64,000 nucleotides of DNA from Methyloversatilis sp. RAC08 (GCF_001713355.1 NZ_CP016448.1:3162001-3226000); one strand, 5' to 3'; counted from the stretch's first letter, positions 9,265 to 20,099 are shown. Numbers and translations: made by a program. The notes: generated by a model not told the origin, from the letters alone.

Positions 9265-11445
9265 ATGATCCGACTGCGACCGTTGCACCGCACCCTGTGC
9301 CGACTGCTGGCCGCATCCTGTGCCTCCGTGCTGCTCAGTGGCTGCGGCGAGGTCTGGAACAACCCGTATCCGGCGGCGGAACGCGGTCGCAACATTCTCT
9401 ACACAGCGTTCACCGATCGTCCGAAGCACCTCGACCCGGTGCAGTCGTACAGCGAAAACGAAATCACCTTCACGGCGCAGATCTATGAGGCGCCGCTGCA
9501 GTACCATTATCTCAAGCGACCGTTCGAACTGACGACGGCGACGGCCGAGGCGATACCTCAGCCGCGCTTCTATGACCGTGATGGCCGTGAGCTGGCGGCT
9601 GATGCCCCGGCCGCCGACATCGCCGAGTCGGTGTACGACATCCGCATCAAGCCGGGCATCCGCTATCAGCCGCATCCGGCGCTGGCGCGCGACGAAGCCG
9701 GCAATTACCGCTACCACTCGGGTGGCCCGGGCGAGCGGCTGACGCTGTACGACTTCGAACAGACCGGCTCGCGCGAGCTCGAAGCCGCCGACTACGCCTA
9801 CCAGATCAAGCGGCTGGCGCACCCGGGTCTGCATTCGCCGATCTTCGGCCTGATGAGCGACTACATCGTCGGTCTGAAGGAATTCGGCGACACGCTGAAG
9901 GATGCCGCGAAGACCCTGCCGCCGGGCGCCTGGCTGGATCTGCGCCAGCACGCCTTGCCTGGCGTCGAGGTGATCGACCGCCACACCTACCGCATCCGCC
10001 TGAAAGGCAAGTATCCGCAGTTCCTGTATTGGCTCGCCATGCCCTTCTTCGCGCCGGTGCCGTGGGAAGCCGATCTGTTCCACGCCCAGCCCGGCATGGC
10101 GGAGCGCAACCTCACGCTCGACTGGTACCCGATCGGCACCGGCCCCTACATGCTCAGCGAAAACAATCCGAACGCGCGCATGGTGCTGACGCGCAATCCG
10201 AACTTCCGCGAAGAAACCTATCCGTGCGAAGGCGAGGAGGGTGACCGTGCAGCCGGTCTGCTGGCCGACTGCGGCAAGCGCCTGCCACTGGTCGAACAGA
10301 TCGTGTTCACGCGCGAGAAGGAACAGATCCCCTACTGGAACAAGTTCCTGCAGGGCTACTACGACGCGTCCGGCATCAGCTCCGACTCTTTCGACCAAGC
10401 GGTGCAGTTCGGCCAGACCGGCGAAGTGAGCCTGAGCGACGGCATGCAGGCGCAGGGCATCCGGCTGCAGACCTCAGTGTCGACGTCCACCATGTACATG
10501 GGCTTCAACATGCTCGACCCGGTGGTCGGCGGCATGGAAGAGCGCGGCCGCAAGCTGCGTCAGGCGATCGGCATCGCGCTCGACCAGGAAGAGTTCATCT
10601 CCATCTTCCAGAACGGCCGCGGTCTGCCGGCGCAGTCGCCGCTGCCGCCGGGCATCTTCGGCTATCGCGACGGCCGTGCAGGCACCAACCCCAATATGTA
10701 CGACTGGGTGAATGATCAGCCGCAGCGCAAGCACATCGACGAGGCCAGGAAGCTGCTGGCCGAAGCGGGCTGGCCGAACGGTCGTGATGCGAAAACCGGC
10801 GAGGCGCTGGTGGTCAATCTCGACACCACGGGCACCGGTCTCGGCAGCAAGGCGCGCATCGACTGGCTGACCAAGCAGTTCGATCAGCTCGGCGTGCAAC
10901 TGGTGGTGCGCAGCACCGACTACAACCGCTTCCAGGAAAAGGTGCGCAAGGGCGCCGCGCAGCTTTTTTTCTGGGGCTGGAACGCCGACTATCCGGACCC
11001 GGAAAACTTCCTGTTCCTGCTCTACGGCCCGCAGTCCAAGGTGAAGGTGCAGGGCGAGAACGCGGCAAACTACGAAAACGCCGAGTTCGACCGTCTGTTC
11101 GAGCGGATGAAGGCGATGGACAACAGCCCGGAGCGGCAGGCCATCCTCGACCGCATGCTGGCCATCCTGCAGCACGACGCGCCCTGGGTGTGGGGCTTCC
11201 ACCCGAAGAGCTATGGCCTGGAACACAGCTGGGTGTTCAACCGCAAACCGTCGACCGTGGCCAACAACACGATGAAGTACACCCGCATCGACCCGGCGCT
11301 ACGTGAAGCGAAGCGCGCCGAATGGAACCACCCGGTGCGCTGGCCGCTGGTCGCTGGCGCACTGCTGCTGCTCGCGCTGGTGTGGCCCGCGTGGCGTCAC
11401 TGGAAGCGCTCGGAACAGGCGCGCGCTGTGGGAGCGACCGCATGA
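9265..11445 (+). CDS. Peptide ABC transporter substrate-binding lipoprotein
   Basis: This 726-aa solute-binding protein is of the family 5 (OppA/DppA/YejA) type. It captures peptides or similar solutes outside the inner membrane and delivers them to the permease encoded downstream. The signal ends in the lipobox VLLSGCG. Family 5 features include LTLDWYPIGTGPYML, RKLRQAIGIALDQEEF and a long C-terminal lobe. Unusually, a second hydrophobic segment (VAGALLLLALVWPAW) lies near the C-terminus, so the protein may be tethered at both ends. The last codons (RAVGATA) lie within a fragment of the REP sequence CTGTGGGAGCG. The substrate is not predictable from sequence alone. Confidence 0.9.
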   Translation: MIRLRPLHRTLCRLLAASCASVLLSGCGEVWNNPYPAAERGRNILYTAFTDRPKHLDPVQSYSENEITFTAQIYEAPLQYHYLKRPFELTTATAEAIPQPRFYDRDGRELAADAPAADIAESVYDIRIKPGIRYQPHPALARDEAGNYRYHSGGPGERLTLYDFEQTGSRELEAADYAYQIKRLAHPGLHSPIFGLMSDYIVGLKEFGDTLKDAAKTLPPGAWLDLRQHALPGVEVIDRHTYRIRLKGKYPQFLYWLAMPFFAPVPWEADLFHAQPGMAERNLTLDWYPIGTGPYMLSENNPNARMVLTRNPNFREETYPCEGEEGDRAAGLLADCGKRLPLVEQIVFTREKEQIPYWNKFLQGYYDASGISSDSFDQAVQFGQTGEVSLSDGMQAQGIRLQTSVSTSTMYMGFNMLDPVVGGMEERGRKLRQAIGIALDQEEFISIFQNGRGLPAQSPLPPGIFGYRDGRAGTNPNMYDWVNDQPQRKHIDEARKLLAEAGWPNGRDAKTGEALVVNLDTTGTGLGSKARIDWLTKQFDQLGVQLVVRSTDYNRFQEKVRKGAAQLFFWGWNADYPDPENFLFLLYGPQSKVKVQGENAANYENAEFDRLFERMKAMDNSPERQAILDRMLAILQHDAPWVWGFHPKSYGLEHSWVFNRKPSTVANNTMKYTRIDPALREAKRAEWNHPVRWPLVAGALLLLALVWPAWRHWKRSEQARAVGATA

Positions 11446-11493
11446 ACCTGCTGCCATCGCTGGCATTCATTGATGTGGCACTGTCACGGGCCC

Positions 11494-11509
11494 CTGTGGG
11501 AGCGGCGAT
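11494..11509 (+). repeat. Truncated REP element
   Basis: CCTGTGGGAGCGGCGA is the first part of the dominant REP, broken where the 43-bp duplicated block begins. Together with a fragment at 11427-11441 it shows that several REP insertions or rearrangements affected the gap between the binding-protein and permease genes. Confidence 0.65.
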
Positions 11510-11518
11510 CCATTGCAG

Positions 11519-11633
11519 GCTTCGCGGGCGGCGAGCAGTGCTCGCCGAAACCCCCGCTCCGTTCCACGGCTGGCCCTACATGGCCAGCCGGCTTCGCGGG
11601 CGGCGAGCAGTGCTCGCCGAAACCCCCGCTCCG
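11519..11633. repeat. 43-bp direct duplication with internal hairpins
   Basis: Two identical 43-bp copies (11519-11561 and 11591-11633) begin GCTTCGCGGGCGGCGAGC and contain the hairpin GGCGAGC-AGT-GCTCGCC. The 29 bp between them form another palindrome, GGCTGGCC...GGCCAGCC (about 11568-11589). The period is 72 bp. This is not the main REP sequence and may be a third repeat family or a rearranged REP relative. Confidence 0.85.
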
Positions 11634-11674
11634 CCCTCGCCGCGATCGGCACCGACCCTGTGGGCGCGGCGGCC

Positions 11675-11758
11675 TGTGGGAGCGGCGGCCTCGCCGCGAT
11701 ACGCACTTTGCAATGCGACCATCGCTGCACGATCGCGGCGAGGCCGCCGCTCCCACAG
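11675..11758. repeat. REPIN 2, inside the peptide-transport operon
   Basis: The left REP is at 11675-11700 and its exact reverse complement at 11732-11758, with a spacer of about 31 bp. A partial REP (CCTGTGGGCGCGGCGG) precedes it, and a single ACAGGGACAGCTCCC tail follows. It lies between the solute-binding-protein gene and the first permease gene, a position where E. coli malE-malF carries REP sequences that favour expression of the upstream gene. Confidence 0.9.
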
Positions 11759-11839
11759 GGACAGCTCCCACCATCACCGGTCCCTCAGGCACGTCGCTGA
11801 TCAGGCGTGCTTTCGGTGCACAGTCGAAGGCGCCGCGCG

Positions 11840-12817
11840 GTGATCGCCTACATCATCCGCCGGCTGCTCTATGCCATTCCGATCCTGATCGGGGTCAATC
11901 TGATTACCTTCCTGCTGTTCTTCGTCGTCAATTCGCCGGACGACATCGCGCGCATGCAACTGGGCGCGAAGCGCGTGACGCCGGAGGCGATCGAGAAGTG
12001 GAAGGCGGAGCGCGGCTACGACAAGCCGCTGGTGTGGAACGCTGACGCGCCGGGTGTGGCGAAGGCAACCGACACCATCCTGTTCGACAAGTCGGTGCGC
12101 ATGTTTGCGCTCGACTTCGGCCGCGCCGACGACGGCCGCGACATCGCCCTCGAAATCAAGAGCCGCATGGGGCCCAGCCTCGCCATCGCGATTCCGACCT
12201 TCATCCTCGGGCTGTTCGTCACCGTCAGTTTTGCGCTGCTGCTGGTGTTCTTCCGCAACACCGCGCTCGATGTCGGCGGTGTCGTCCTGTGCGTGGCGGC
12301 GATGTCCATATCCGGCTTGTTCTACATCATCGGCGGCCAGTATCTGGTCAGCAAGGTGTGGAATCTGGTGCCCATCTCCGGCTACAGCGGCGGGCTGGAT
12401 GCAGGCAAATTCCTCGTCCTTCCGGTGCTGATCAGCGTGATCGGCGGCATCGGCGCGTCGGCACGCTGGTACCGCACGCTGTTCCTCGAAGAGATCAACA
12501 AGGACTACGTGCGCACGGCGCGCGCCAAGGGCCTGTCGGAGCTGCGCGTGCTGTTCCGCCATGTGCTGAAGAACGCGATGATCCCCATCCTGACCGGTGT
12601 GGTGGTGGTCATTCCGCTGCTGTTCATGGGTTCGCTGCTGCTCGAAAGCTTCTTCGGCATCCCGGGGCTCGGCAGCTACACCATCGACGCCATCGGCTCG
12701 CAGGACTTCGCCGTGGTGCGCTCCATGGTGTTCATCGGCTCGGTGCTCTACATCGTCGGTCTGCTGCTGACCGACATTTCCTACACGCTGGTCGATCCGC
12801 GGGTGAGGCTGAACTGA
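11840..12817 (+). CDS. Peptide ABC transporter permease (DppB/YejB type)
   Basis: This inner-membrane permease (325 aa from the GTG at 11840) forms half of the translocation channel of the importer. MIAYIIRRLLYAIPILIGVN is the typical first transmembrane helix. The cytoplasmic EAA loop, YVRTARAKGLSELRVLFRHV, contacts the ATPase. About six membrane segments are visible, with the binding-protein-dependent transport domain in the C-terminal two thirds. An in-frame ATG at 11807 would add 11 residues, but GTG fits family N-termini and has a GAAGG site upstream. It is separated from its binding-protein gene by about 390 bp of repeats, so it may be expressed less or from another promoter. Confidence 0.93.
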   Translation: MIAYIIRRLLYAIPILIGVNLITFLLFFVVNSPDDIARMQLGAKRVTPEAIEKWKAERGYDKPLVWNADAPGVAKATDTILFDKSVRMFALDFGRADDGRDIALEIKSRMGPSLAIAIPTFILGLFVTVSFALLLVFFRNTALDVGGVVLCVAAMSISGLFYIIGGQYLVSKVWNLVPISGYSGGLDAGKFLVLPVLISVIGGIGASARWYRTLFLEEINKDYVRTARAKGLSELRVLFRHVLKNAMIPILTGVVVVIPLLFMGSLLLESFFGIPGLGSYTIDAIGSQDFAVVRSMVFIGSVLYIVGLLLTDISYTLVDPRVRLN

Positions 12818-12886
12818 TGTCGACCTGCGCATTCCGTCTGCTGCCCGACGCCTGCGTGACGCGGCGCACCGCGAGGCACGGCTGAC

Positions 12887-14331
12887 ATGGATTTCAAACC
12901 GCTCCTGTTGTGGTCCGACATTCTGCTGTGGGCCATGGTCGCCGGCTGCATCGCGCTCGCCGTCTACTGCCGGCGGCAGGACTACCTGCGCCGCGCGTGG
13001 CGGCGGGTCGGCGAGTCCGGTGTGGCGATGGCGTCGGCGACGATACTGGCGGCCTTCGTCAGCGTAGGCCTGCTCGATTCGCTGCACTACCAGCCGCGAC
13101 TGCCGGCGCAGGAAGGCAGCACCGAAGCGCAATATGCGCCCGAGGTGCTGTCGGTGCTCGACGCGCTGGTCGCGGACCTGCGCCTCAACAAGGAAAAGAC
13201 CTACTCGGCGCCACTGGCCACGCACGCCTTCGCGAAGGAAACGATGGAGCGCGACGGCGTGCAGACGCGCGACTACCCGCGGCTGAAGTGGGGCGGTGCG
13301 CACCTTGACGATGTGGCCGGGCGCGACAGCGATCTCGCGCGCCGTGCGCTGAGCGGTGCGTTTTACGGTCTGCTGTTATGGGCGGCGGTGGTCGGCGTGG
13401 CAGTCGGGTGCATGGCGCTCGCGCGCGGCGCCGCCTACGGCGCCACGTGTCGCACCGTATGGCGGCCCGACACCGCGGCGACCCGGCCGATCGCCTGGCG
13501 CGCGGTGTTCGCGACGCTTGCAGTGCTGTGCGTGATCGGCGGCATCACCGCGGCCTGGTCCGGGGGGTACCACGTGTTCGGCACCGACAAGGTCGGGCAG
13601 GACGTGCTCTATCTGTCGCTCAAATCGGTGCGCACCGCGCTGCTGATCGGCACGCTGACCACGCTGGTGACGCTGCCGCTGGCGGTCGCGCTCGGCCTGA
13701 TCGCGGGCTTCCGCGGCGGCTGGTGGGACGACGCGATCCAGTACCTCTACACGGTGCTGAACTCCATCCCCGGCGTGCTTCTGATCGCTGCCATGGTGCT
13801 GATGATGCAGGTCATCATCGATACCCACCCTGAATGGTTCGAAACCGCCGCCGAGCGCGCGGACGCGCGGCTGCTGGCGCTCTGCTTCATTCTGGGCCTC
13901 ACCTCATGGACCGGCCTGTGCCGGCTGCTGCGTGCGGAAACGCTGAAGCTGCGCGAACTCGATTACGTGCAGGCGGCGCGCGCCTTCGGCGTCGGCGACG
14001 CGCGCATCATGGCGCGCCATATCCTGCCCAACCTGATGCACATCGTGCTGATTGCGCTGGTGATGGATTTCTCCGGCCTGGTGCTGTCGGAAGCGGTGCT
14101 GTCCTACATCGGCATCGGCGTCGACAGTTCGATGAACAGCTTCGGCACCATGATCAATGCGGCACGTCTGGAGCTGTCGCGCGAGCCGGTCGTGTGGTGG
14201 TCGCTCGCAGCCGCCTTCGTGCTGATGCTGGCGTTGGTGCTGGCGGCCAATCTGTTCGCCGATGCAGTGCGCGACGCCTTCGATCCGCGCTTCCAGTGGC
14301 GCGCGCGGCGCATCGTGAAGAAGGTGACAGC

Positions 14332-14335
<4 letters not shown>
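12887..14335 (+). CDS. Peptide ABC transporter permease (DppC/YejE type), extended N-terminus
   Basis: This 482-aa protein is the second channel subunit. The permease domain (about residues 220-470) contains FGTDKVGQDVLYLSLKSVRT, typical of DppC, and the EAA loop LDYVQAARAFGVGDARIMAR. The N-terminal 200 residues are longer than in DppC. They have a membrane segment near the start, a periplasmic-like stretch (LDSLHYQPRLPAQEGS onward) and another membrane segment, as in YejE-like permeases. Its stop overlaps the ATG of the ATPase gene (ATGA), indicating translational coupling. Confidence 0.92.
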
Positions 14336-16356
<2,021 letters not shown>

Positions 16357-16426
16357 ATGCGGATTGGCGAACCGGGCGGTGAAGATCGGCAGGTGAGCAG
16401 CGCGCTGAAGCAGCCATGCAAGCGGC

Positions 16427-16459
16427 CCTGCGGGAGCGAAGGCCTGTGGGAGCGGCGGC
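16427..16459 (+). repeat. Partial REP copies preceding REPIN 3
   Basis: CCTGCGGGAGCGAAGGC (a diverged REP start) and CTGTGGGAGCGGCGGC (the first 16 bp of the consensus) are stacked head-to-tail directly before the complete left REP, suggesting local duplication of the REP end. Confidence 0.6.
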
Positions 16460-16460
16460 C

Positions 16461-16544
16461 TGTGGGAGCGGCGGCCTCGCCGCGACTGTGTCGCGACTAT
16501 CTTTATGCAAAGTGCGTATCGCGGCGAGGCCGCCGCTCCCACAG
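16461..16544. repeat. REPIN 3
   Basis: The left REP (16461-16485) and its inverted partner (16518-16544) are separated by about 32 bp. The unit lies between the convergent ABC operon and the mltD-like gene. Its right end merges into the 14-bp tandem array. Confidence 0.9.
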
Positions 16545-16629
16545 GGCAGCCACCACAGGGCAGCCACCACAGGGCAGCCACCACAGGGCAGCCACCACAG
16601 GGCAGCCACCACAGGGCAGCCACCACAGG
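16541..16629. repeat. Tandem array, six 14-bp units extending from the REP end
   Basis: Six perfect copies of ACAGGGCAGCCACC fill 16541-16624, and a seventh partial ACAGG follows. The first copy starts within the terminal CCCACAG of the right REP, so the array grew from the REPIN edge. No intervening spacers are present, so it is not a CRISPR. Confidence 0.95.
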
Positions 16630-16660
16630 TCGCCGCGCCGGCTTGCCGCAAGCCCGACCG

Positions 16661-18163
16661 CTACTTTCCGGTCGTTGATTTTCCAGCTGGGATCACCGTA
16701 GTCTTCCGTGCTGGCGGGGTGCTGACCTTCTTCTTCTGCACCGCCGGCTTCACCGCTTTGCTGCCTGTGGCGGGCGTGACCGGTACATTCACCCAGCGAC
16801 CGTTGCGCTTCACGCGCTTGTACTTGGGCTTGTCGACGCCCAGGCGCGGCGCTTCTTCGGCGCTGCCTCCGTCCAGCGACAGGCTGCTGTTCTCGTCCGG
16901 CACCAGCAAAGTGCTGCCCGGGCCGATGCGCACGGTCGGTGACAGGCCGTTGAAACGGCGTAGCCGCCATTCGCTGACGCCGAAGCGGCGGATCACCGTG
17001 GCCAGCGTTTCCTTCGGCCCCAGCGTATAGGTGCGCCAGGGCGCGCCGGCGGTCGGCGCGGCGGACGGGTTGCGGTTGTCCAGATTGGCCATGAAGGTAT
17101 CGACCGCGTGCGCCGGCAGCACCAGCTGCGCGCCGCCCTTGCCGGTACGGATGACTGGCCGCTTGTGCTGCGGATTGAGCGCCTTGATTTCGGCCAATGG
17201 CACGTCTGCCAGCCGGGCGGCAGTCGCCAGATCCATCGACGGCGCTTCGGCCACCTGGGCGAAATAGGGTTTGTTCTCGACCGATTCGAGTTCGATGCCG
17301 AACAGTTCGGGCTGCGCGATGATGTTCTTCAGCGCCTGCAGCTTGGGTACGTAATGGCGCGTTTCGGCCGGCATGTTCAGCGAGGCGTAGTCGGTCGGCA
17401 GGCCGGCCGCCTGGTTGCGCAGCACGGCGCGCCCGACCGCACCTTCGCCCCAGTTGTACGACGCCAGCGCCAGATGCCAGTCGCCGTGCATTTCGTAAAT
17501 CTTCTGCAGGTATTCGAGCGCTGCCTGGGTTGAGGCGACGATGTCGCGCCGGTCGTCGCGCTGCGCGTTCTGTTCGAGTCCGTACAGCTTGCCGGTGGAC
17601 GGGATGAACTGCCACAGACCGGACGCCTTGGCCACCGACAGTGCCTCGGGGTTGTAGGCGCTTTCCACCATGGGCAGCAGCGCCAGTTCGGTCGGCAGAC
17701 CGCGCTTCTCGATCTCTTCGACGATGTGGAACATGTAGCGCCGGCCCCGTTCGGACATGCGGCGGAAGTAGTCGGGTCGGTTCAGATACCAGGCCTGGTG
17801 CTCTGCGACCAGCGGGTGGTCGAGGTCGGCCATGCCGAAGCCCTTGCGGATGCGTTCCCACAGGTCGTCCGGCGGCAGGGTGAGGTCGACCGGCTTGATT
17901 TCATCTTCCGGTGCCCGGACGATTTCGGTCGGTTCGGGGAAGGGGATGGGTTCGGCCTTGCCCGGTTTGATGCCCGGTGTGCGGCTGGTGTCACCCGGTT
18001 TTTTCGTCACCCGGCTGCGATCCGGCGTGCTGACTGATGACCGTGCAACGGGCGCGTCGCCGGAATTCTCGCTGACCACGCTGGTGGCCGCGCAGCCGGC
18101 GAGCAGCAGGCCCGACAGCAGGAGTGCGGCGCGGCGCAGGAGGGAGTCGATGAGAAGCGGCAT
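16661..18163 (-). CDS. mltD: Membrane-bound lytic murein transglycosylase, MltD-like
   Basis: This 500-aa lipoprotein cuts peptidoglycan glycan strands. The signal ends in LLLAGC (Cys24). The SLT domain of glycoside hydrolase family 23 spans about residues 145-290. Its catalytic Glu167 is in MVESAYNPEALS, followed by the family motifs ASGLWQFIPSTGKLYGL and ALASYNWGEGAVGRA. One LysM-like domain (YTLGPKETLATVIRRFG to GSTLLVPD, about residues 375-420) binds peptidoglycan. E. coli MltD has two LysM repeats; only one is clear here. The C-terminal tail is Lys-, Thr- and Pro-rich and low in complexity. It is convergent with the ABC operon across REPIN 3 and divergent from the diguanylate cyclase gene. 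Confidence 0.9.
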   Translation of the reverse strand: MPLLIDSLLRRAALLLSGLLLAGCAATSVVSENSGDAPVARSSVSTPDRSRVTKKPGDTSRTPGIKPGKAEPIPFPEPTEIVRAPEDEIKPVDLTLPPDDLWERIRKGFGMADLDHPLVAEHQAWYLNRPDYFRRMSERGRRYMFHIVEEIEKRGLPTELALLPMVESAYNPEALSVAKASGLWQFIPSTGKLYGLEQNAQRDDRRDIVASTQAALEYLQKIYEMHGDWHLALASYNWGEGAVGRAVLRNQAAGLPTDYASLNMPAETRHYVPKLQALKNIIAQPELFGIELESVENKPYFAQVAEAPSMDLATAARLADVPLAEIKALNPQHKRPVIRTGKGGAQLVLPAHAVDTFMANLDNRNPSAAPTAGAPWRTYTLGPKETLATVIRRFGVSEWRLRRFNGLSPTVRIGPGSTLLVPDENSSLSLDGGSAEEAPRLGVDKPKYKRVKRNGRWVNVPVTPATGSKAVKPAVQKKKVSTPPARKTTVIPAGKSTTGK

Positions 18164-18334
18164 TGCTGCGAAAGAGCCAAACCCCGAATGCTAGCCACCC
18201 GGAGCATGCAGCGTCAAACCCGATTGCGGACGCTGCCGGCATTGAAGAACCGATGAAGAGACCCCGGACGGACCGCATGGGTTGCACATAGTTTCGTTTC
18301 GTCAGACACCCGCACGCGCGGCGCGCCCGTGGCT

Positions 18335-18340
18335 TATGAT
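18335..18340 (+). promoter_or_regulatory. Putative -10 of the diguanylate cyclase gene
   Basis: TATGAT lies 15 nt before the ATG at 18355 in a short divergent intergenic region. No convincing -35 is visible. Confidence 0.3.
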
Positions 18341-18354
18341 GCGGAAAAAAGGGT

Positions 18355-19317
18355 ATGTCCATGAAAGCGCTGATCATTGAAGATTCCCAGACGGGGCTCG
18401 CCGTCATCAGTCAGCATCTCGAACGAATGGGCATTCTGCCTATTGCCGCCACCGACGGCGAAGCCGGCATTGCCGCTTTCCGTGAACACAACCCGGACAT
18501 CGTGCTGCTCGACGTGGTGCTGCCGGGCATCGACGGCTACGAGGTCGCGCGACGCATCCGCGCCATCGAGCAGTCCGGCGAATGGACGCCCATCCTCTTC
18601 CTGACCGCGCGTACCGCCGATACCGATCTGGTGCAGGGCATCACCGCCGGCGGAGATGACTACCTGTTCAAGCCGGTCAGCGAAGTGGTGCTGGCGGCAA
18701 AGGTACGTGCGATGCAGCGCATCCTTCAGATGCGCTATTCGCTGGTGGTGCTGACGCGCAAGCTCGATGCCGCCAATCAGGAATTGACCCGGCTGAGTTC
18801 GCTCGACGGCCTGACCGGGCTGGCCAACCGCCGCCAGCTCGACGAAACCATCATGCGCGAATGGCGGCGCGCGGCACGCTACAAGCGGCCGATCGCGCTG
18901 GCACTGGTCGATGTGGACAACTTCAAGCAGTACAACGACACCTACGGTCACATCGCCGGCGACGAATGCCTGAAAAGCGTCGCCAATGCCTTGCTCGCGG
19001 TGTCGCGCCGACCGAGTGATCTGGTGGCGCGCTACGGTGGCGAGGAATTCGCGCTGGTGCTGCCGGAAACGGATCTGAGCGGTGCGCGCCGGGTCGGCGA
19101 GGGTTTGTGCGACTCGATCCGCGCGCTCGGCATCGAACATCGTGCGGTGCCGGGCGGCAAGCTGACCATCAGTGTCGGCGTCGCCAGCACGACACCCGGG
19201 CAGGAAAGCGGCGGTCCGCAAAGCCTGCTCGCAGAGGCCGACTTCGCGCTCTATTCCGCCAAGGCCGGCGGTCGTGACCGCGTCGGCTACAAGGTGCCGG
19301 AAGTCGCCGTGGAGTGA
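18355..19317 (+). CDS. Response regulator with GGDEF output (diguanylate cyclase, PleD-like)
   Basis: This 320-aa protein joins a receiver domain (residues 4-122) to a GGDEF domain (about 148-315) that makes cyclic di-GMP from GTP. The phospho-acceptor is Asp53 in IVLLDVVLPGIDGYE; the switch Thr is in FLTAR and the Lys in FKP. The active site is intact as RYGGEEF (GGEEF at 228-232). The product-inhibition I-site RxxD (Arg219, Asp222) lies five residues before it. No histidine kinase gene is adjacent. Cyclic di-GMP made here could act on PelD encoded at the end of the window, but that link is only possible, not shown. A second ATG two codons later is an equally plausible start. Confidence 0.94.
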   Translation: MSMKALIIEDSQTGLAVISQHLERMGILPIAATDGEAGIAAFREHNPDIVLLDVVLPGIDGYEVARRIRAIEQSGEWTPILFLTARTADTDLVQGITAGGDDYLFKPVSEVVLAAKVRAMQRILQMRYSLVVLTRKLDAANQELTRLSSLDGLTGLANRRQLDETIMREWRRAARYKRPIALALVDVDNFKQYNDTYGHIAGDECLKSVANALLAVSRRPSDLVARYGGEEFALVLPETDLSGARRVGEGLCDSIRALGIEHRAVPGGKLTISVGVASTTPGQESGGPQSLLAEADFALYSAKAGGRDRVGYKVPEVAVE

Positions 19318-19337
19318 TTTGCGGCGACGACGCCTCG

Positions 19338-20099
19338 TCAAAAAGCGTTTTTCCACTCCCGAAGTATCGCGAACACCTCGACCGGACTGTTCAATCTGCG
19401 GCCGGCGTGTGCTTCGGCCGCGCGGATGACTGCCGCTTCGCGCACGCGCAGGAAGGGGTTGGTCGCCAGTTCTTCGGCCAGTGCGAACGGTACGCTGGGC
19501 TGATCGGCGGCTCTGAGTTTCGCGACGCGCCGTGCGCGGGCGATCAGCGCCTGGTTGTCCGGTTCGACCGCCAGCGCGAAGCGCAGATTGGATTCGGTGT
19601 ACTCGTGCGCACAGTAGATGCGCGTGTGCAGTGGCAGCGAGGCGATGCGCGACAGCGAGTGCCACATCTGTTCCGCCGTGCCTTCGAACAGCCGCCCGCA
19701 GCCGGCGGCGAACAGCGTGTCGCCGCAGAACAGCGCATCGCCGCCATACCAGGCGATGTGGCTGCGCGTGTGGCCCGGCACTTCGAGCACGCTGAGGGCC
19801 GTACCGAGCCAGGGCAGGTCCAGGCGCCGGCCTTCGGTCACGGGATCGGTCACGTCTGCGATGCGCGCGTCGGCCGGGCCATAGACGCGCGCACCGCTGC
19901 GGCGCACCAGTTCGGCGACGCCGCCGATGTGGTCGTCGTGGTGGTGGGTGATCAGAATGGTGTCCAGCGTGAGGCGGTGGCGTTCGAGTGCGGCGAGCAC
20001 CGGGTTGGCGTCACCCGGGTCGACCGCCAGCGCGCGCGTTCCGTTTGCGACCAGCCAAAGATAATTGTCGCCAAACGCGGGTATCGGATATATCTTCAT
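19338..20099 (-). CDS. gloB: Hydroxyacylglutathione hydrolase (glyoxalase II)
   Basis: This 253-aa metallo-beta-lactamase-fold enzyme hydrolyses S-lactoylglutathione to lactate and glutathione in methylglyoxal detoxification. The dinuclear metal motif is THHHDDHIGG, with further ligands in VPGHTRSH, FCGDTLF and AHEYT. Glyoxalase II start MKIYPIPAFGDNYLW matches the family well; longer frames lack similarity. It is divergent from a methyltransferase gene, an order (gloB, methyltransferase, rnhA, dnaQ) common in betaproteobacteria. Confidence 0.95.
   Translation of the reverse strand: MKIYPIPAFGDNYLWLVANGTRALAVDPGDANPVLAALERHRLTLDTILITHHHDDHIGGVAELVRRSGARVYGPADARIADVTDPVTEGRRLDLPWLGTALSVLEVPGHTRSHIAWYGGDALFCGDTLFAAGCGRLFEGTAEQMWHSLSRIASLPLHTRIYCAHEYTESNLRFALAVEPDNQALIARARRVAKLRAADQPSVPFALAEELATNPFLRVREAAVIRAAEAHAGRRLNSPVEVFAILREWKNAF

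Noticed and set aside
11467-11800. Short proteins encoded across the REP cluster
   Set aside because: The frames simply translate palindromic repeats and recur at other REPINs; no start signals.
11801-13303. A 500-codon open frame opposite the first permease genes
   Set aside because: Antisense shadow; the sense strand has clear permease membrane helices and EAA loops.
16541-16629. CRISPR array or repeat protein gene
   Set aside because: 14-bp units without spacers; frames through it give simple peptide repeats without a ribosome site.
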